From Methanosarcina thermophila TM-1 (GTDB lineage Archaea; Halobacteriota; Methanosarcinia; Methanosarcinales; Methanosarcinaceae), in assembly GCF_000969885.1 (NCBI RefSeq), contig NZ_CP009501.1:2308908-2372907 (forward strand): a DNA stretch of 64,000 bases. Reading direction: 5' to 3'. The first letter of the stretch is position 1, and each line of letters opens with the position of its first letter. The notes beneath the pieces are model-generated. The model made no database searches and was not told the DNA's origin. It saw only the letters and a list, made by a program, of their open reading frames with translations. Shown here in pieces: positions 28,058-37,274 of the stretch. Position numbers and translations under genes: made by a program.

Positions 28058-29044
28058 TTATTCTCCGGATTTTTGTTCCTTTCTGTAAGCCCTGGCTCCT
28101 GTGAAGCGTCTGCTTCTTTCCAGTGCCTGGGTTCTGGCAGTTTTTCGTTTTCTACCTGGCACAAAAATACTTCCGGGATTTGCGCTTGATTTAATAGGTG
28201 AGTTCTCTTCTACCTGATCTGCTACTTTGATGGGTTCTGCCGGAGGTAAGTTTTCAGGCAGTTCACGCTTTTCTCTCATGAATACTTTCCCTAAAGCGTT
28301 GACCTCTGCAAGAGCTGGCTTTTCTGCGGCATCCCGTAAGAAAGACACTCCTGAAGGCGCTTTTATTGTGCCGTCTACCCTTGCATTTTCGTGCAGTATT
28401 ACAGAGTCGGCTTTTATTCCGCCGAAAATCCGGCTATTCCGACCGATCTGTACAGCCCCTTTTGAATAAAGATTGCCATAGATAGTGCTGTTTTCCCCTA
28501 TGTTGACCTTGCCTTCTGAGTAAATGCTCCCTTTGAGGGTAAGATTTTCCCCTGTGTCAACGGAATGCGCCCTGATATTCCCTGTTAAATGGCAGTTGTT
28601 CCCGATTATAGTTTCCCCACCAACATTAATAGTTTCAGGGGAAAGCTTTGCACCGGCAGGTATAATCAATATATTTTCACCAAGCTCCCTTATTTCAAAG
28701 TCCTCATCGTCTTCGGAATCTTCAAAGAGCTCTTCTACAGCCTTTTCGATTTCTTCGCCTTTACCAAGGCGCATCATTTCCTTTATGTAAAGGAATAAAA
28801 ATATGATTACAGGGACTGGATTCCTTACCACTATCCATCCTTTGGCTTCGAACCCTCCCCGAATTTTAACTTCTTTTCCTACGTCAAGATCCCCTTCTAC
28901 GAACAGCTTCCCATCAATTGTTACAAATTCTCCCAGATAGGCGTTTCTGCCGACCTCCACCTTGCTTCCCAGCTTTGACCACATATCAACCCTGATGTCA
29001 GAACTAGCCGCAATATCCCCGGTAACGGTCACTCCTTCTCCCAT
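28058..29044 (-). CDS. Bactofilin-like beta-helix protein
   Basis: At least 328 residues with repeated short beta-strand turns typical of bactofilin-like polymer-forming domains (for example ENLTLKGSIYSEGKVNIG and NSTIYGNLYSKGAVQIG). A first beta-helix (1-75) is followed by a hydrophobic segment VIIFLFLYIKEMMRL, an acidic stretch, a second beta-helix (about 125-240) and a basic C-terminal tail. The ATG at 29044 is not a convincing start: the same frame is open back to a TGA at 29231-29233 and encodes beta-helix-like sequence (ITVQGDVIVGNHSNIEYSIF), yet contains no ATG, GTG or TTG. The true N-terminus is probably upstream, via an ATT start at about 29190, or a frameshift is present. Confidence 0.75.
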   Translation of the reverse strand: MGEGVTVTGDIAASSDIRVDMWSKLGSKVEVGRNAYLGEFVTIDGKLFVEGDLDVGKEVKIRGGFEAKGWIVVRNPVPVIIFLFLYIKEMMRLGKGEEIEKAVEELFEDSEDDEDFEIRELGENILIIPAGAKLSPETINVGGETIIGNNCHLTGNIRAHSVDTGENLTLKGSIYSEGKVNIGENSTIYGNLYSKGAVQIGRNSRIFGGIKADSVILHENARVDGTIKAPSGVSFLRDAAEKPALAEVNALGKVFMREKRELPENLPPAEPIKVADQVEENSPIKSSANPGSIFVPGRKRKTARTQALERSRRFTGARAYRKEQKSGE

Positions 29045-29499
29045 TATAACTGTATCGCCGAATATGCTGTATTCAATATTAGAGTGATTGCCGACAATAA
29101 CATCTCCCTGGACTGTAATCCTGTTTGCTTCGACTCTGGTGTTATCTGGAACCAGGAAATACTTTAGAATTTGTTCTGGCTCTGGAATATGCTCACTCTC
29201 CGGGAAACTGTTATCTCTAATCTCTAAATTTCAGGGTTGAAACTGCTCTTTTAAAGGGCTTTTTTATGAGTAGCATTCATTCAAAAGTCACTATCTAACA
29301 TATATTCTTATTCATTTTATTCTTTCATAGGATATTTTATCAATATAAATAACATTTTATATACTGTATTTAACTATATGTAAATTTGTGTGAAACTTAA
29401 AGAACTCAATCCTCAGCAAGTTTTATACTTATTTCCCTTTTTCTGCGTCTATTTTTCGTCTATTTTTATATCTTGAAAGATTCTTTTGAAATTTCGGGC
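29045..29499. other. Upstream coding-like frame plus intergenic DNA
   Basis: On the minus strand 29045-29230 reads as an in-frame extension of the bactofilin-like gene. The rest (29234-29499) is AT-rich and separates it from the PUA gene. A short frame from the ATG near 29274 (MLLIKKPFKRAVSTLKF) lies in another phase and would need a frameshift to join. No other element is seen. Confidence 0.55.
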
Positions 29500-29979
29500 T
29501 CATTTTTCTTTTTTCGAAGCAACTCCTGCTCTTACATCTACGGCTGCCCCGCTGTCAAAAGCCATAATTTCTGCAGGAGATAGAAGCAATTGCCCTGTTG
29601 CGAGCAGTCTGTCAGCCTCATCTGTCACGAGTACCTCTTCGCCTGCCCTCAGTTCAGGATCAATTTCAACTACATGCTTTATAAAAGCGGTTTTACCTTT
29701 CTCCACAAAAGGAGCAGCTTCCTCCGAGACTACGACCCTGAGCCTTTTTCCCGGCAAAAGCTTATGGACAACGGAAGCACCTTCAATACTGAGGGTAAAA
29801 AAGCCATCCTTTGCTCTTGCCGTAGCTATACGCTTTCCTGAATAAAGGACCTGGCGTATTCTTTTTGTTCTTGACAACTGGAATGTTGAGCCGTCAGGAA
29901 AGAGTTCTTTTCCTATGCCTTTTCCGAACTGATAATCCGCAATCATGCGGACTCTAGTAAGTCTTTCGGTGTTATTCAT
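29500..29979 (-). CDS. PUA domain RNA-binding protein
   Basis: A 159-residue protein related to the C-terminal part of archaeosine tRNA-guanine transglycosylase. The N-terminal half (RVRMIADYQFGKGIGKELFP) resembles the domain preceding PUA in that enzyme. The C-terminal half is a PUA domain (FIKHVVEIDPELRAGEEVLVTD, then LLATGQLLLSPAEIMAF). It likely binds RNA, possibly tRNA or rRNA. No catalytic domain is present. The ATG is at 29979 and the gene is free-standing. Confidence 0.85.
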   Translation of the reverse strand: MNNTERLTRVRMIADYQFGKGIGKELFPDGSTFQLSRTKRIRQVLYSGKRIATARAKDGFFTLSIEGASVVHKLLPGKRLRVVVSEEAAPFVEKGKTAFIKHVVEIDPELRAGEEVLVTDEADRLLATGQLLLSPAEIMAFDSGAAVDVRAGVASKKEK

Positions 29980-30374
29980 GGGACTAGGTAATATGTGCAG
30001 ACCTTAAAGCAATTCCGGTTATTCCGATCTTCAGGATTTGTACTGGAGGTAATATGCGCTTCAGGCTGCTCAACATTCTCCTCTCTTTTGCTCCAAATTT
30101 TTCCAACATAAAATATATTTTTAGTCTATTATCCACCGCTCGAGGATACTAAGTTTCCTCCTTTAATCTCGTTCTTTATTCTGCTGACATCGTTTGTTCT
30201 TTTAACCTTCCTTCTTTATTATCTTTTATCATGAATTTTTTTGTTTTCATGATTAGCAAAAATATTAAGAAGTAGGAGCACCAATCTATTAACTGGTTTA
30301 TGAAAATTAGAATGTGCATATGTTAGGAAATTTAAATTGCTTGTGGTCTTAAGAAGGCAAAAGAGGGAATTCCC
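29980..30374. other. Intergenic region between divergent genes
   Basis: About 395 bases between the PUA gene and the RHH-domain gene. It is AT-rich with no repeat or RNA recognised. Promoters for both genes should lie here. Confidence 0.5.
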
Positions 30375-31478
30375 TTGATAGTTCGAAAAAATATCTCTAT
30401 TGACCAGTCTTACGTGGATAAATTAAAGCCATTTCTGGAGAAAAATAACGGAAATTTAAGTGCGGCAATAAGGGATGCTATCGAAACTGCCTCTCTCTCT
30501 CTGACTGGAAGTACCGTTGAAAATGGGGAAAAAGACTCAAGTAAGGTTTCACAGAATGCAGAATTCCGTAACAAGTTGATTGAGGACGATGAATTCCTTC
30601 TTGTTCATCATACGCTGCTTGAATGGCTTATAAAAAAGACTTCAGGGTTATTAATTGATGAATCAATTGTATATGAGCTAATCAATCCTTATAAAGTAAA
30701 ACGAATCTCTGACGTTGTCAATTACATAAACTCGTTCAACGAAAAAATGGGCTGGAAAATTAAGGTTGATGCAGAATATAGTCAGGATTCAGAACCGGAA
30801 ACTGTAAGTCTTACTCTCTCTGATGGGAACCCCTACTTCAGGGAAATTATGGCTCATTACCTGGCTCTTTATCTGGCAAAACAAATGAAACTGGATGTCC
30901 AGGGTCTTTTCTGCAAATCAAATATGACAAAGATTTATTTTAAAAGATTCGAGTTCCTTGATTATCAAAAAGTCCCTAAAGGACTTGAGAGATATTTTGG
31001 GCAAATGGATCTTGTCTTCCGGGAGATTCAGAAAAAACCGGAGTTCTGGAAAAACCTTATCAAAACCTATAGACAGCAGAATTATCAGAGGCTCAGCATA
31101 AACAGAAAGACTTTCGAGGCTCTTGTCTCAGGGAACCTCCCATCCCTGGCTGAAATAACAAGGGATTTTGAACTGGATACAGGCAAGCCTCCTGAAGCTT
31201 TCACTCTTGCGGAGCATATTATGATTTTCAAAGAAGTTTATCTGACAGACAGCATAGGTAGTGATATTGAAGTTTGTACGGTAAAAGGCAGAGAATATGT
31301 GAAACTCATTCATGACTATTCTGACAAAAAAGTCTGTGAAATTATTGCAAAGTATTATTCAAACATCCTCAAGTCTACTGGCTATCCTTTTACAATTACT
31401 ACCAACCCCCATATGATCCTGTTCGTGTTCGGGAAAATGCCTGATTCCACAAGTTTTCCTGAAATGAGTACTCTGTAA
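30375..31478 (+). CDS. RHH-domain protein of unknown function
   Basis: A 367-residue protein. The first 40 residues (RKNISIDQSYVDKLKPFLEK, then GNLSAAIRDAIE) fit a ribbon-helix-helix DNA-binding domain. The remaining about 320 residues are mixed alpha/beta and match nothing I recognise; one stretch (REIMAHYLALYLAKQMKLDV) is a long amphipathic helix. It starts at TTG 30375 with gaggg upstream. It could be a regulator with a sensor domain. The next gene is only 75 bases downstream on the same strand. Confidence 0.75.
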   Translation: MIVRKNISIDQSYVDKLKPFLEKNNGNLSAAIRDAIETASLSLTGSTVENGEKDSSKVSQNAEFRNKLIEDDEFLLVHHTLLEWLIKKTSGLLIDESIVYELINPYKVKRISDVVNYINSFNEKMGWKIKVDAEYSQDSEPETVSLTLSDGNPYFREIMAHYLALYLAKQMKLDVQGLFCKSNMTKIYFKRFEFLDYQKVPKGLERYFGQMDLVFREIQKKPEFWKNLIKTYRQQNYQRLSINRKTFEALVSGNLPSLAEITRDFELDTGKPPEAFTLAEHIMIFKEVYLTDSIGSDIEVCTVKGREYVKLIHDYSDKKVCEIIAKYYSNILKSTGYPFTITTNPHMILFVFGKMPDSTSFPEMSTL

Positions 31479-31552
31479 TCCTGACTTTATCGATTTTCTA
31501 ATATTCATTAAGATAGATAAATTCATATGTGGGAGTTCCCTATCCTTTTTTC

Positions 31553-32119
31553 ATGAGTGACGTAATTTTGCTCTGGGACTGCCCTCTTCTCTTTGAGAAA
31601 CTGTTTGTGGAGTATGGGCTTGAATGCACTCGTGTGCTCTCAACATCCCTTGGTACTCCTTACTTTCCTGCCTGCAAGGTTCTGATCCTGCCGACAGGTT
31701 TTGCAAATAAACAATATACAAAAACAGGTGCAGGACTTGTACGCGGAAAACAATCCCTCGAAAAATTCGTGAAAAAGGGGGGAACTCTTCTTATTTTCAG
31801 TCCCTTGGTACCGGAATACGAATATGAATGGCTTTCTTTTTCTCTGAAGTATGTAATGGAAGAGAACCCCTGCACACCTCAGCCTGTGGGTAGTCACGAT
31901 GCCCAGAAACTAGTGGAAAACATTGTCCTTCCTGCTGGATGCGACGGTTACTTTTCAGAGACCGATGCCGATGTCGTGCTCCAGGATGACAAGGGAAGAC
32001 CAATAATGGTCGTAAAAGAGATTGGAGAGGGCTTGATTGTTGCAACTACTATTCATGAATTTCCTGCAGCCGAATTCTTTAAGTGCAGGGTCTCTTGTAC
32101 GAAAAAAGTGAAAGCCTGA
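31553..32119 (+). CDS. Hypothetical protein, amidotransferase-like fold
   Basis: A 188-residue protein starting MSDVILLWDCPLLFEKLFVE. The alternating strands (CKVLILPTGFANKQY, then LEKFVKKGGTLLIFSPLV) resemble the ThuA/type 1 glutamine-amidotransferase-like fold, but no catalytic cysteine-histidine pair is clear. A GTG at 31529 would add eight residues; neither start has a good ribosome site. It probably shares a transcript with the RHH gene upstream. Function unknown. Confidence 0.65.
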   Translation: MSDVILLWDCPLLFEKLFVEYGLECTRVLSTSLGTPYFPACKVLILPTGFANKQYTKTGAGLVRGKQSLEKFVKKGGTLLIFSPLVPEYEYEWLSFSLKYVMEENPCTPQPVGSHDAQKLVENIVLPAGCDGYFSETDADVVLQDDKGRPIMVVKEIGEGLIVATTIHEFPAAEFFKCRVSCTKKVKA

Positions 32120-32280
32120 AATAAAAAACAGGATAGAAGCAGAAATGCTATAAGTTGAGATAAAAACCAGAGAAGGTCATAAACTGGGATAAAAACCAGA
32201 AATAAACATAAGTTAGCTCTCAAGAAAATAGACATTTACACGCAATAAACAACTACAGCCAGAAATCGGTTTATTAACTC

Positions 32281-32583
32281 TCATTTTATTTTTTTCACAT
32301 TTTTGTTCTTTTTATACTGGTTCCTGAGTTTTTGTATTTCTTCAACTTCGTTCTCCAGTTTAATTACAAAGAGTCCGAAGCAGGGCTTTATAAACTGGAA
32401 TATAATATCATTTCCTGAGAAACCAACAGGAGATGTCATACCAAGCAAGGTAAAACCTTTTACCTTATACCCGCCAGGCACAAGGTATACGCTCTCAGAA
32501 TGCTCTTTAATGTAATTTTCGCATTCTTTTGGAGTTGCATTTTTCAGGAGAATTTCATATCTGTATTCTCTTAAGCACGACAT
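32281..32583 (-). CDS. DUF1894 family protein (copy 1)
   Basis: A 100-residue protein of a methanogen family (DUF1894). It begins MSCLREYRYEILLKNATPKEC and contains VYLVPGGYKVKGFTLLGM and FIKPCFGLFVIKLENE. It is paralogous to the protein encoded at 33654 (shared MSC start, YEILL, VPPGYK-like phrase and KPCxGxFV). Function unknown. Here it stands without a DUF1890 partner. A 15-bp tandem repeat lies 45 bases upstream of its start. Confidence 0.85.
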   Translation of the reverse strand: MSCLREYRYEILLKNATPKECENYIKEHSESVYLVPGGYKVKGFTLLGMTSPVGFSGNDIIFQFIKPCFGLFVIKLENEVEEIQKLRNQYKKNKNVKKIK

Positions 32584-33198
32584 TTTTGTACCCTTTATGT
32601 CCTTATATCAGCTCCAGTATGCTCTAATAATCAATGATCCCTTAATCAATGATCCCTTAATCAATGATCCCTTAATCAATGATCCCTTAATCAATGATCC
32701 CTTAATCAATGATCCCTTAATCAATGGCTATTATTTTTCATAAATTAAAATATAAAAAAAATAATATATTAGGCATTTCATTCTGAAAAAGGGTTATAAG
32801 ATTCTGTAAAAATTCTGCAAAATGTCACCTGATCCAAGGTTATTCGATCCACTTTCCTATATTATCTGAGACACTGGATGATGGAAAATGGGAATAAATA
32901 TCACTTGGAAGAGTAAGAGGTTTAAGCCTGATGTCAACATTTAATATATAAATTGTTGATAGAATGGAAGTGGCTAAAGTTATATTCTGGAACGATTGAG
33001 ATAAGATCTACTATAGAATTTCAAAACTGAAATAATATTAAAATTAGATCTTAAGAGAATGAAACCTAGATACATAAACTGGCTGAGCTAAAGTATTGTC
33101 CTACTTTTAAGAATTTATATCATAGCTTTAATTGCAAAGGTTGAAATTAGGTTAACCCTACATTCTTAAAGATAAAACCCGTTTAGAGATGAAATTTC
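32584..33198. other. Divergent intergenic region with 15-bp repeat
   Basis: About 615 AT-rich bases between the two divergent DUF1894-linked transcription units. The 15-bp array lies near the minus-strand gene; the rest (32730-33198) shows no repeat, hairpin or gene. Both promoters should be here. Confidence 0.5.
32629..32727. repeat. 15-bp tandem repeat upstream of DUF1894 gene
   Basis: Six perfect copies of aatcaatgatccctt from 32629 to 32718, plus a partial seventh to 32727. There is no spacer or variation, so it is a young array. It lies where the promoter or 5' leader of the minus-strand DUF1894 gene would be, so copy number could affect expression. Confidence 0.96.
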
Positions 33199-33657
33199 AT
33201 GAATGGCGCAAAAGTGCTTCTTATGATGGGATGTCCTGAGGTCCCAATTCAAACAAGTATTGCCCTGTATCTTTCCCATAAACTAAATAAGTTAGGATTT
33301 GATGTGACTGTTGCTGGGAATGACGCCGTAATCAAGCTTATAAAAGTTTCGGATTTCGATGGTTATTATGTAAAAAAGATGGTAAATCTCGATAAAACCC
33401 TGGAGGATATTATTGAGAAAAGATTGGATTTTGATATCTGTTTTGCCTTTATGCACAACGACTCCGGATTAACTTTTGCAGCAACAATGAGCGCCATTTC
33501 CCAAGCCAAGATGTACTCTGTAGTTTTTGGCAGGAATGCGGAAGCTCTCGCAGAAGCCATCGAGTTCGACTGTGTGAAAATAGTTTCAAGTGATGTTCAT
33601 AATCCTATCCGGCTCAAGAATAAGCTGGATAAGGTAATTGAGGAGATAGTTAAATGA
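33199..33657 (+). CDS. DUF1890 family protein
   Basis: A 152-residue alpha/beta protein of the methanogen DUF1890 family. It begins NGAKVLLMMGCPEVPIQTSIALYLSHKL, a Rossmann-like first strand with a conserved GCPE phrase, and ends with EFDCVKIVSSDVHNPIRLKNKL. It overlaps the following DUF1894 gene by four bases (ATGA), so the two products are made together and may form a complex. No function is known to me. Confidence 0.85.
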   Translation: MNGAKVLLMMGCPEVPIQTSIALYLSHKLNKLGFDVTVAGNDAVIKLIKVSDFDGYYVKKMVNLDKTLEDIIEKRLDFDICFAFMHNDSGLTFAATMSAISQAKMYSVVFGRNAEALAEAIEFDCVKIVSSDVHNPIRLKNKLDKVIEEIVK

Positions 33658-34028
33658 GCTGTATTGAGCAGATGAAGTATGAAATCCTTCTGCAAAGGAT
33701 AAGCTTCAAAGAAGCCAGAGAGTACATTGAGAAATACTCTGATGAGGTTTATTATGTACCCCCTGGCTACAAAATCTTTAAAGATTACTACATAATAGGA
33801 GTGCCGCCCGTTGCAGTGGGCGCAAAGGGCAATGCTCTGATTTTCCCCTATACGAAGCCCTGTCACGGAAGCTTCGTCCTGAGCATAGAAAACGAGGACA
33901 GTGTAAAGGAGATCGACAGGCTCAGGGAGAAAGAGAAGGAGATGGGAGCAGCTTCATCGAAGGAAGGCAAGCCTACTGAGCGCTCCAGAACACTTGCAAC
34001 CAGCTATCAGGATATGTGGAAAGAATGA
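33654..34028 (+). CDS. DUF1894 family protein (copy 2)
   Basis: A 124-residue DUF1894 protein. The core (about 1-85) contains MKYEILLQRISFKEAREYI, VYYVPPGYKIFKDYYIIGVP and TKPCHGSFVLSIENE. The last 40 residues are a charged tail absent from the 32281 copy. Its start overlaps the DUF1890 stop as ATGA. The pair is found in many methanogens; function unknown. Confidence 0.85.
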   Translation: MSCIEQMKYEILLQRISFKEAREYIEKYSDEVYYVPPGYKIFKDYYIIGVPPVAVGAKGNALIFPYTKPCHGSFVLSIENEDSVKEIDRLREKEKEMGAASSKEGKPTERSRTLATSYQDMWKE

Positions 34029-34099
34029 AATCCAGAAAACTGGCTGTAATCAAGACAACAGAGTAATAGGAAGAGTTTCCAAAAATAGAGAAGAGTTGA

Positions 34100-34345
34100 G
34101 ATCTCAACATAAGAAAAGATAGGAAATTTGAGTACGAAAGGGTAGATAGAAAATTTTAGAAGGGAAGAAATAGAGAATTTAAGTACGGAAGGGAAGAAAT
34201 AGAGAATTTAAGTACGGAAGGGAAGAAATAGAGAATTTAAGTACGAAAGAGAACAAAATAGAAAATTTAAGTTTGGTGGGAAAAAGATAGAAAATTTAAG
34301 CTTGGTGGGAAAAAGGATAGAAAATGTAAGTCTGGAAGGAAAATG
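34100..34345. repeat. 29-bp tandem repeat between convergent genes
   Basis: About eight copies of a 29-bp unit (gaagggaagaaatagagaat plus ttaagtacg) fill the space between the DUF1894 gene and purM. The central three (about 34130-34225) are nearly identical; the outer copies drift toward tggtgggaaaaaga variants. It is the same kind of gene-end minisatellite as at 4601. Confidence 0.93.
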
Positions 34346-34404
34346 TCAGGGGAAAATATTTCCTCTTATTTTCCTCGGGGTTTTGATGATTTTATTCTGC
34401 GTTT

Positions 34405-35406
34405 TCATTCTATTACCAGGTCTTTGACCCTGATTCCGCTTTCTACAATTTTCCCTACGATTTTTCCGCCGGTAATTTCTATAGCTTTTGTAGCGTCTTT
34501 TTCCGGCAGGATGATAAGGAAGCCCATGCCCATGTTGAAGGTTCTGTACATCTCAAGATCTTTCACTACGCCTTCCTTCTGAAGGAATTTGAAGATCTCC
34601 TGAGGCTCCAGGGGATCGTAGAAATCAAAGCCGAGTTTTGTCACTCTTCTCAGTTTCAAAAGTCCGCTGCCTGTTATGTGGGCAAGCCCGTGGACTTCAC
34701 ATGCCTTGAGGACGTCAAGAATCTCAATGTAAATTCTTGTTGGAGTCAGGAGTTCGTCTCCTATTGTTTTTGAACTGTCATAGGGACATGGATCATGGTA
34801 AGAGTAGCTGGATTCCTCAATGATCTTCCTTACCAGAGTGTATCCATTGCTGTGAACACCTGAACTTGGGATACCTACAATCACGTCACCTACGCTGACT
34901 TTTCCTCCCTCGATAATCTGGTCTTTTCTGACAATTCCCAGGCATGTACCTGCAAGGTCGAAACCTTTAATTATTCCGGGGAGGGTTGCGGTTTCTCCTC
35001 CCACAATGGATATTCTGGAGATTTCTGCGCCTTTTACCAGCCCTTCCCCTATCTGAGCGGCAAAACTTTCATCATGCTTTTCCACGGCAAGATAATCTAC
35101 AAAAGCCACAGGTTCGGCTCCTATTGCTAGAAGGTCATTAACATTCATTGCTATACAGTCTATGCCTACTGTGTTCCAGCGCTTCATTTCGTTCGCAATA
35201 AGAACTTTTGAGCCTACTCCATCCGTTGTCAGGGCAAGGGCATATTCTCCGAAGTCAAGAAGCCCTGCATAATGCCCTATTCCTGTAAGAGGGGCTCCTA
35301 TGCCTTTTCGAACGTAACTGAGCTTCTCAATAAGTGTTTTAACCGTTTTTTCTTCTTTTGAAATATCTACGCCTGAATCTGCGTATGTTAAGTGTTTTTC
35401 GCTCAT
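34405..35406 (-). CDS. purM: Phosphoribosylformylglycinamidine cyclo-ligase
   Basis: A 333-residue AIR synthetase for purine synthesis. The start region LTYADSGVDISKE, then GIGHYAGLLDFGEYALALTTDGVGSK, is diagnostic of PurM, as are IGIDCIAMNVNDLL-like and GGETATLPGII phrases near residues 85 and 140, and the IPSSGVHSNGYTLVRK stretch near 180. Single gene, 22 bases downstream of the aspartate kinase stop and on the same strand, so possibly co-transcribed. Confidence 0.95.
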   Translation of the reverse strand: MSEKHLTYADSGVDISKEEKTVKTLIEKLSYVRKGIGAPLTGIGHYAGLLDFGEYALALTTDGVGSKVLIANEMKRWNTVGIDCIAMNVNDLLAIGAEPVAFVDYLAVEKHDESFAAQIGEGLVKGAEISRISIVGGETATLPGIIKGFDLAGTCLGIVRKDQIIEGGKVSVGDVIVGIPSSGVHSNGYTLVRKIIEESSYSYHDPCPYDSSKTIGDELLTPTRIYIEILDVLKACEVHGLAHITGSGLLKLRRVTKLGFDFYDPLEPQEIFKFLQKEGVVKDLEMYRTFNMGMGFLIILPEKDATKAIEITGGKIVGKIVESGIRVKDLVIE

Positions 35407-35427
35407 TTCTACCCCTCTCTGCTTATT

Positions 35428-36846
35428 TTAAAGCTGTTTTTCAATTCCATTTCCGTTATATAATTCAAATTCATCGTGCAGGGTCTTGACTGCGGCAAAT
35501 GCATCATCTTCCCGCACAACAAAAGAGATATTGTACTGAGAAGATCCCTGGCTGATCATGATAATGTTAATCATAGCATTTCCAAGTGCTCCGAAGACCC
35601 GCTTTGCTATGCCTGGAGTCCCTGCCATACCTGCACCTACGACCGCAACCACGCAAACGTTTCTGTCCGAAGTGATCTCTTTTACGATTTCCCGGTTGAA
35701 TTCTTCATGGAGAGCTTTTAAAGCGGGCTCTAAATGTGTCTCACTGATCACGAAAGAAATATTGGATTCGGAAGAGCCCTGGCTAATCATAACTACATTA
35801 ACGCCTGCCTTCGCAAGTGCTGTAAAGAGCCTAGCTACAGTTCCGACTGCTCCTGCCATCTCTGCGCCTGCAACATTGATGAGAGCTACGTTTTTGATCA
35901 GGCTTACAGCCTTTACAACGTGCCGACACTGGAACTTTTCCGCAACCACGAGTGTGCCAGGTAACTCAGGTTCAAAAGTATTCTTAACCCGCACAGGAAT
36001 ATGCTCACGCATAGCAGGTTCAATAGTGCGCGGGTGCAGTACGTTTGCTCCGAAATAAGAAAGTTCCATGGCTTCGGCGTAAGATATTTGAGGGATAGTC
36101 CTTGCTTCTGGTACTATCCTCGGGTCAGTAGTCATGATTCCGTTCACTTCTTTCCAGAGCCAGATTTCATCAACTTTCAAGGCTGCACCAAGGATAGAAG
36201 CTGAGAAATCAGACCCGCTTCTTCCCAGTGTGGTAATGATCCCATCCTCATTTTCTCCTATAAATCCTGTAACCACTACAATCTGGGATCCGAGTCTGCA
36301 TCCAAGTCTCTTTTTCACAAGTTCGTAGGTTTTTTCAAGGGGCCTGGCATTTCCGTAATCAGATGTGGTTATAATCCCTGCTTCTCCACCTGTGAATTCG
36401 GTTGATGGAATTCCAAGGGAACGGATAGCTCCTGAAACGATTGGAGCAGCCAGCCGTTCTCCATAAGAGCAGATGTAATCAATTGACCTTGGTGTAAGCT
36501 CACCAAGATAGCAGATCCCGATCAGGGCTTTTTCGAGCTCGTCAATGCGGAGGTCAAGGGTATGGATAACTTCTTTTGCGACTGTTGGGTCATCAATGGC
36601 GTCCTTCACGGCTTCGTGGTGCTTATTTGTGATTTCTGTTTTAAACTCTTTAACAAGGGCTACTTTGCCTTTTGTTGAGGCAAAACGTGCATTTTCCAGA
36701 AGCCCATCGGTCACTCCACCGAGCGCCGAAGTTACTACCACGATCTGGTTGCCTTCCTCATGATACTTTTTCAAAAGCTGGGCAACATGACGGATTTTTT
36801 TCCCGTCCCCAACAGAAGTTCCTCCAAATTTCATTACAATTTTCAT
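35428..36846 (-). CDS. lysC: Aspartate kinase
   Basis: A 472-residue aspartokinase. The amino acid kinase domain starts MKIVMKFGGTSVGDGKKI and includes GFIGENEDGIITTLGRSGSDF near residue 210. Two C-terminal ACT domains (about 320-470) each carry the MISQGSSxxNISFVV motif, the usual site for feedback inhibition by lysine or threonine. The start at 36846 fits the family; seven residues could be added from an upstream ATG. It begins the pathway to lysine, threonine, methionine and isoleucine. Confidence 0.94.
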   Translation of the reverse strand: MKIVMKFGGTSVGDGKKIRHVAQLLKKYHEEGNQIVVVTSALGGVTDGLLENARFASTKGKVALVKEFKTEITNKHHEAVKDAIDDPTVAKEVIHTLDLRIDELEKALIGICYLGELTPRSIDYICSYGERLAAPIVSGAIRSLGIPSTEFTGGEAGIITTSDYGNARPLEKTYELVKKRLGCRLGSQIVVVTGFIGENEDGIITTLGRSGSDFSASILGAALKVDEIWLWKEVNGIMTTDPRIVPEARTIPQISYAEAMELSYFGANVLHPRTIEPAMREHIPVRVKNTFEPELPGTLVVAEKFQCRHVVKAVSLIKNVALINVAGAEMAGAVGTVARLFTALAKAGVNVVMISQGSSESNISFVISETHLEPALKALHEEFNREIVKEITSDRNVCVVAVVGAGMAGTPGIAKRVFGALGNAMINIIMISQGSSQYNISFVVREDDAFAAVKTLHDEFELYNGNGIEKQL

Positions 36847-37274
36847 GATCGGACCACGTTTTAGCATTAACTGGGAATACTTACGTAACTGGAATACTCA
36901 CATAACCAGGAATACTCACACAATTTACTTAAACTGATAATTTAATTTTAACTTTCCTTATTCTCCGGACAAGAATTAATAATAGTCCGAAAATTCTACA
37001 GGTCTATAAAGTATATCTCAACAAAATAATTCTTTGTAGAGAGCTATATGCCAGCTCTTTTGCCATTTATATATTATGCTGAGAAGCTGTGTGTATAGGA
37101 TATTGGTACTATATTATAATGTTTGTGTAAAATGAGTTTAGAAATTAAAATTCTTGATAAACAGAAAAACCTGCTGGCAAATGCTCTGTAAATTTCGATT
37201 ACAGACATCTGGTAGAAAACAATATATTCAATTTCCGAGATGAATGACTAAAACAGTTGGAGACAGGTGAAGTA
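36847..37274. other. Divergent intergenic region
   Basis: About 430 bases between lysC and apgM. Near 36870-36925 the phrase ggaatactcacataacca recurs about three times (18-bp units) in the lysC leader. The remainder is AT-rich; a tatattatgct sequence near 37070 could be a promoter element. No gene is seen. Confidence 0.5.
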
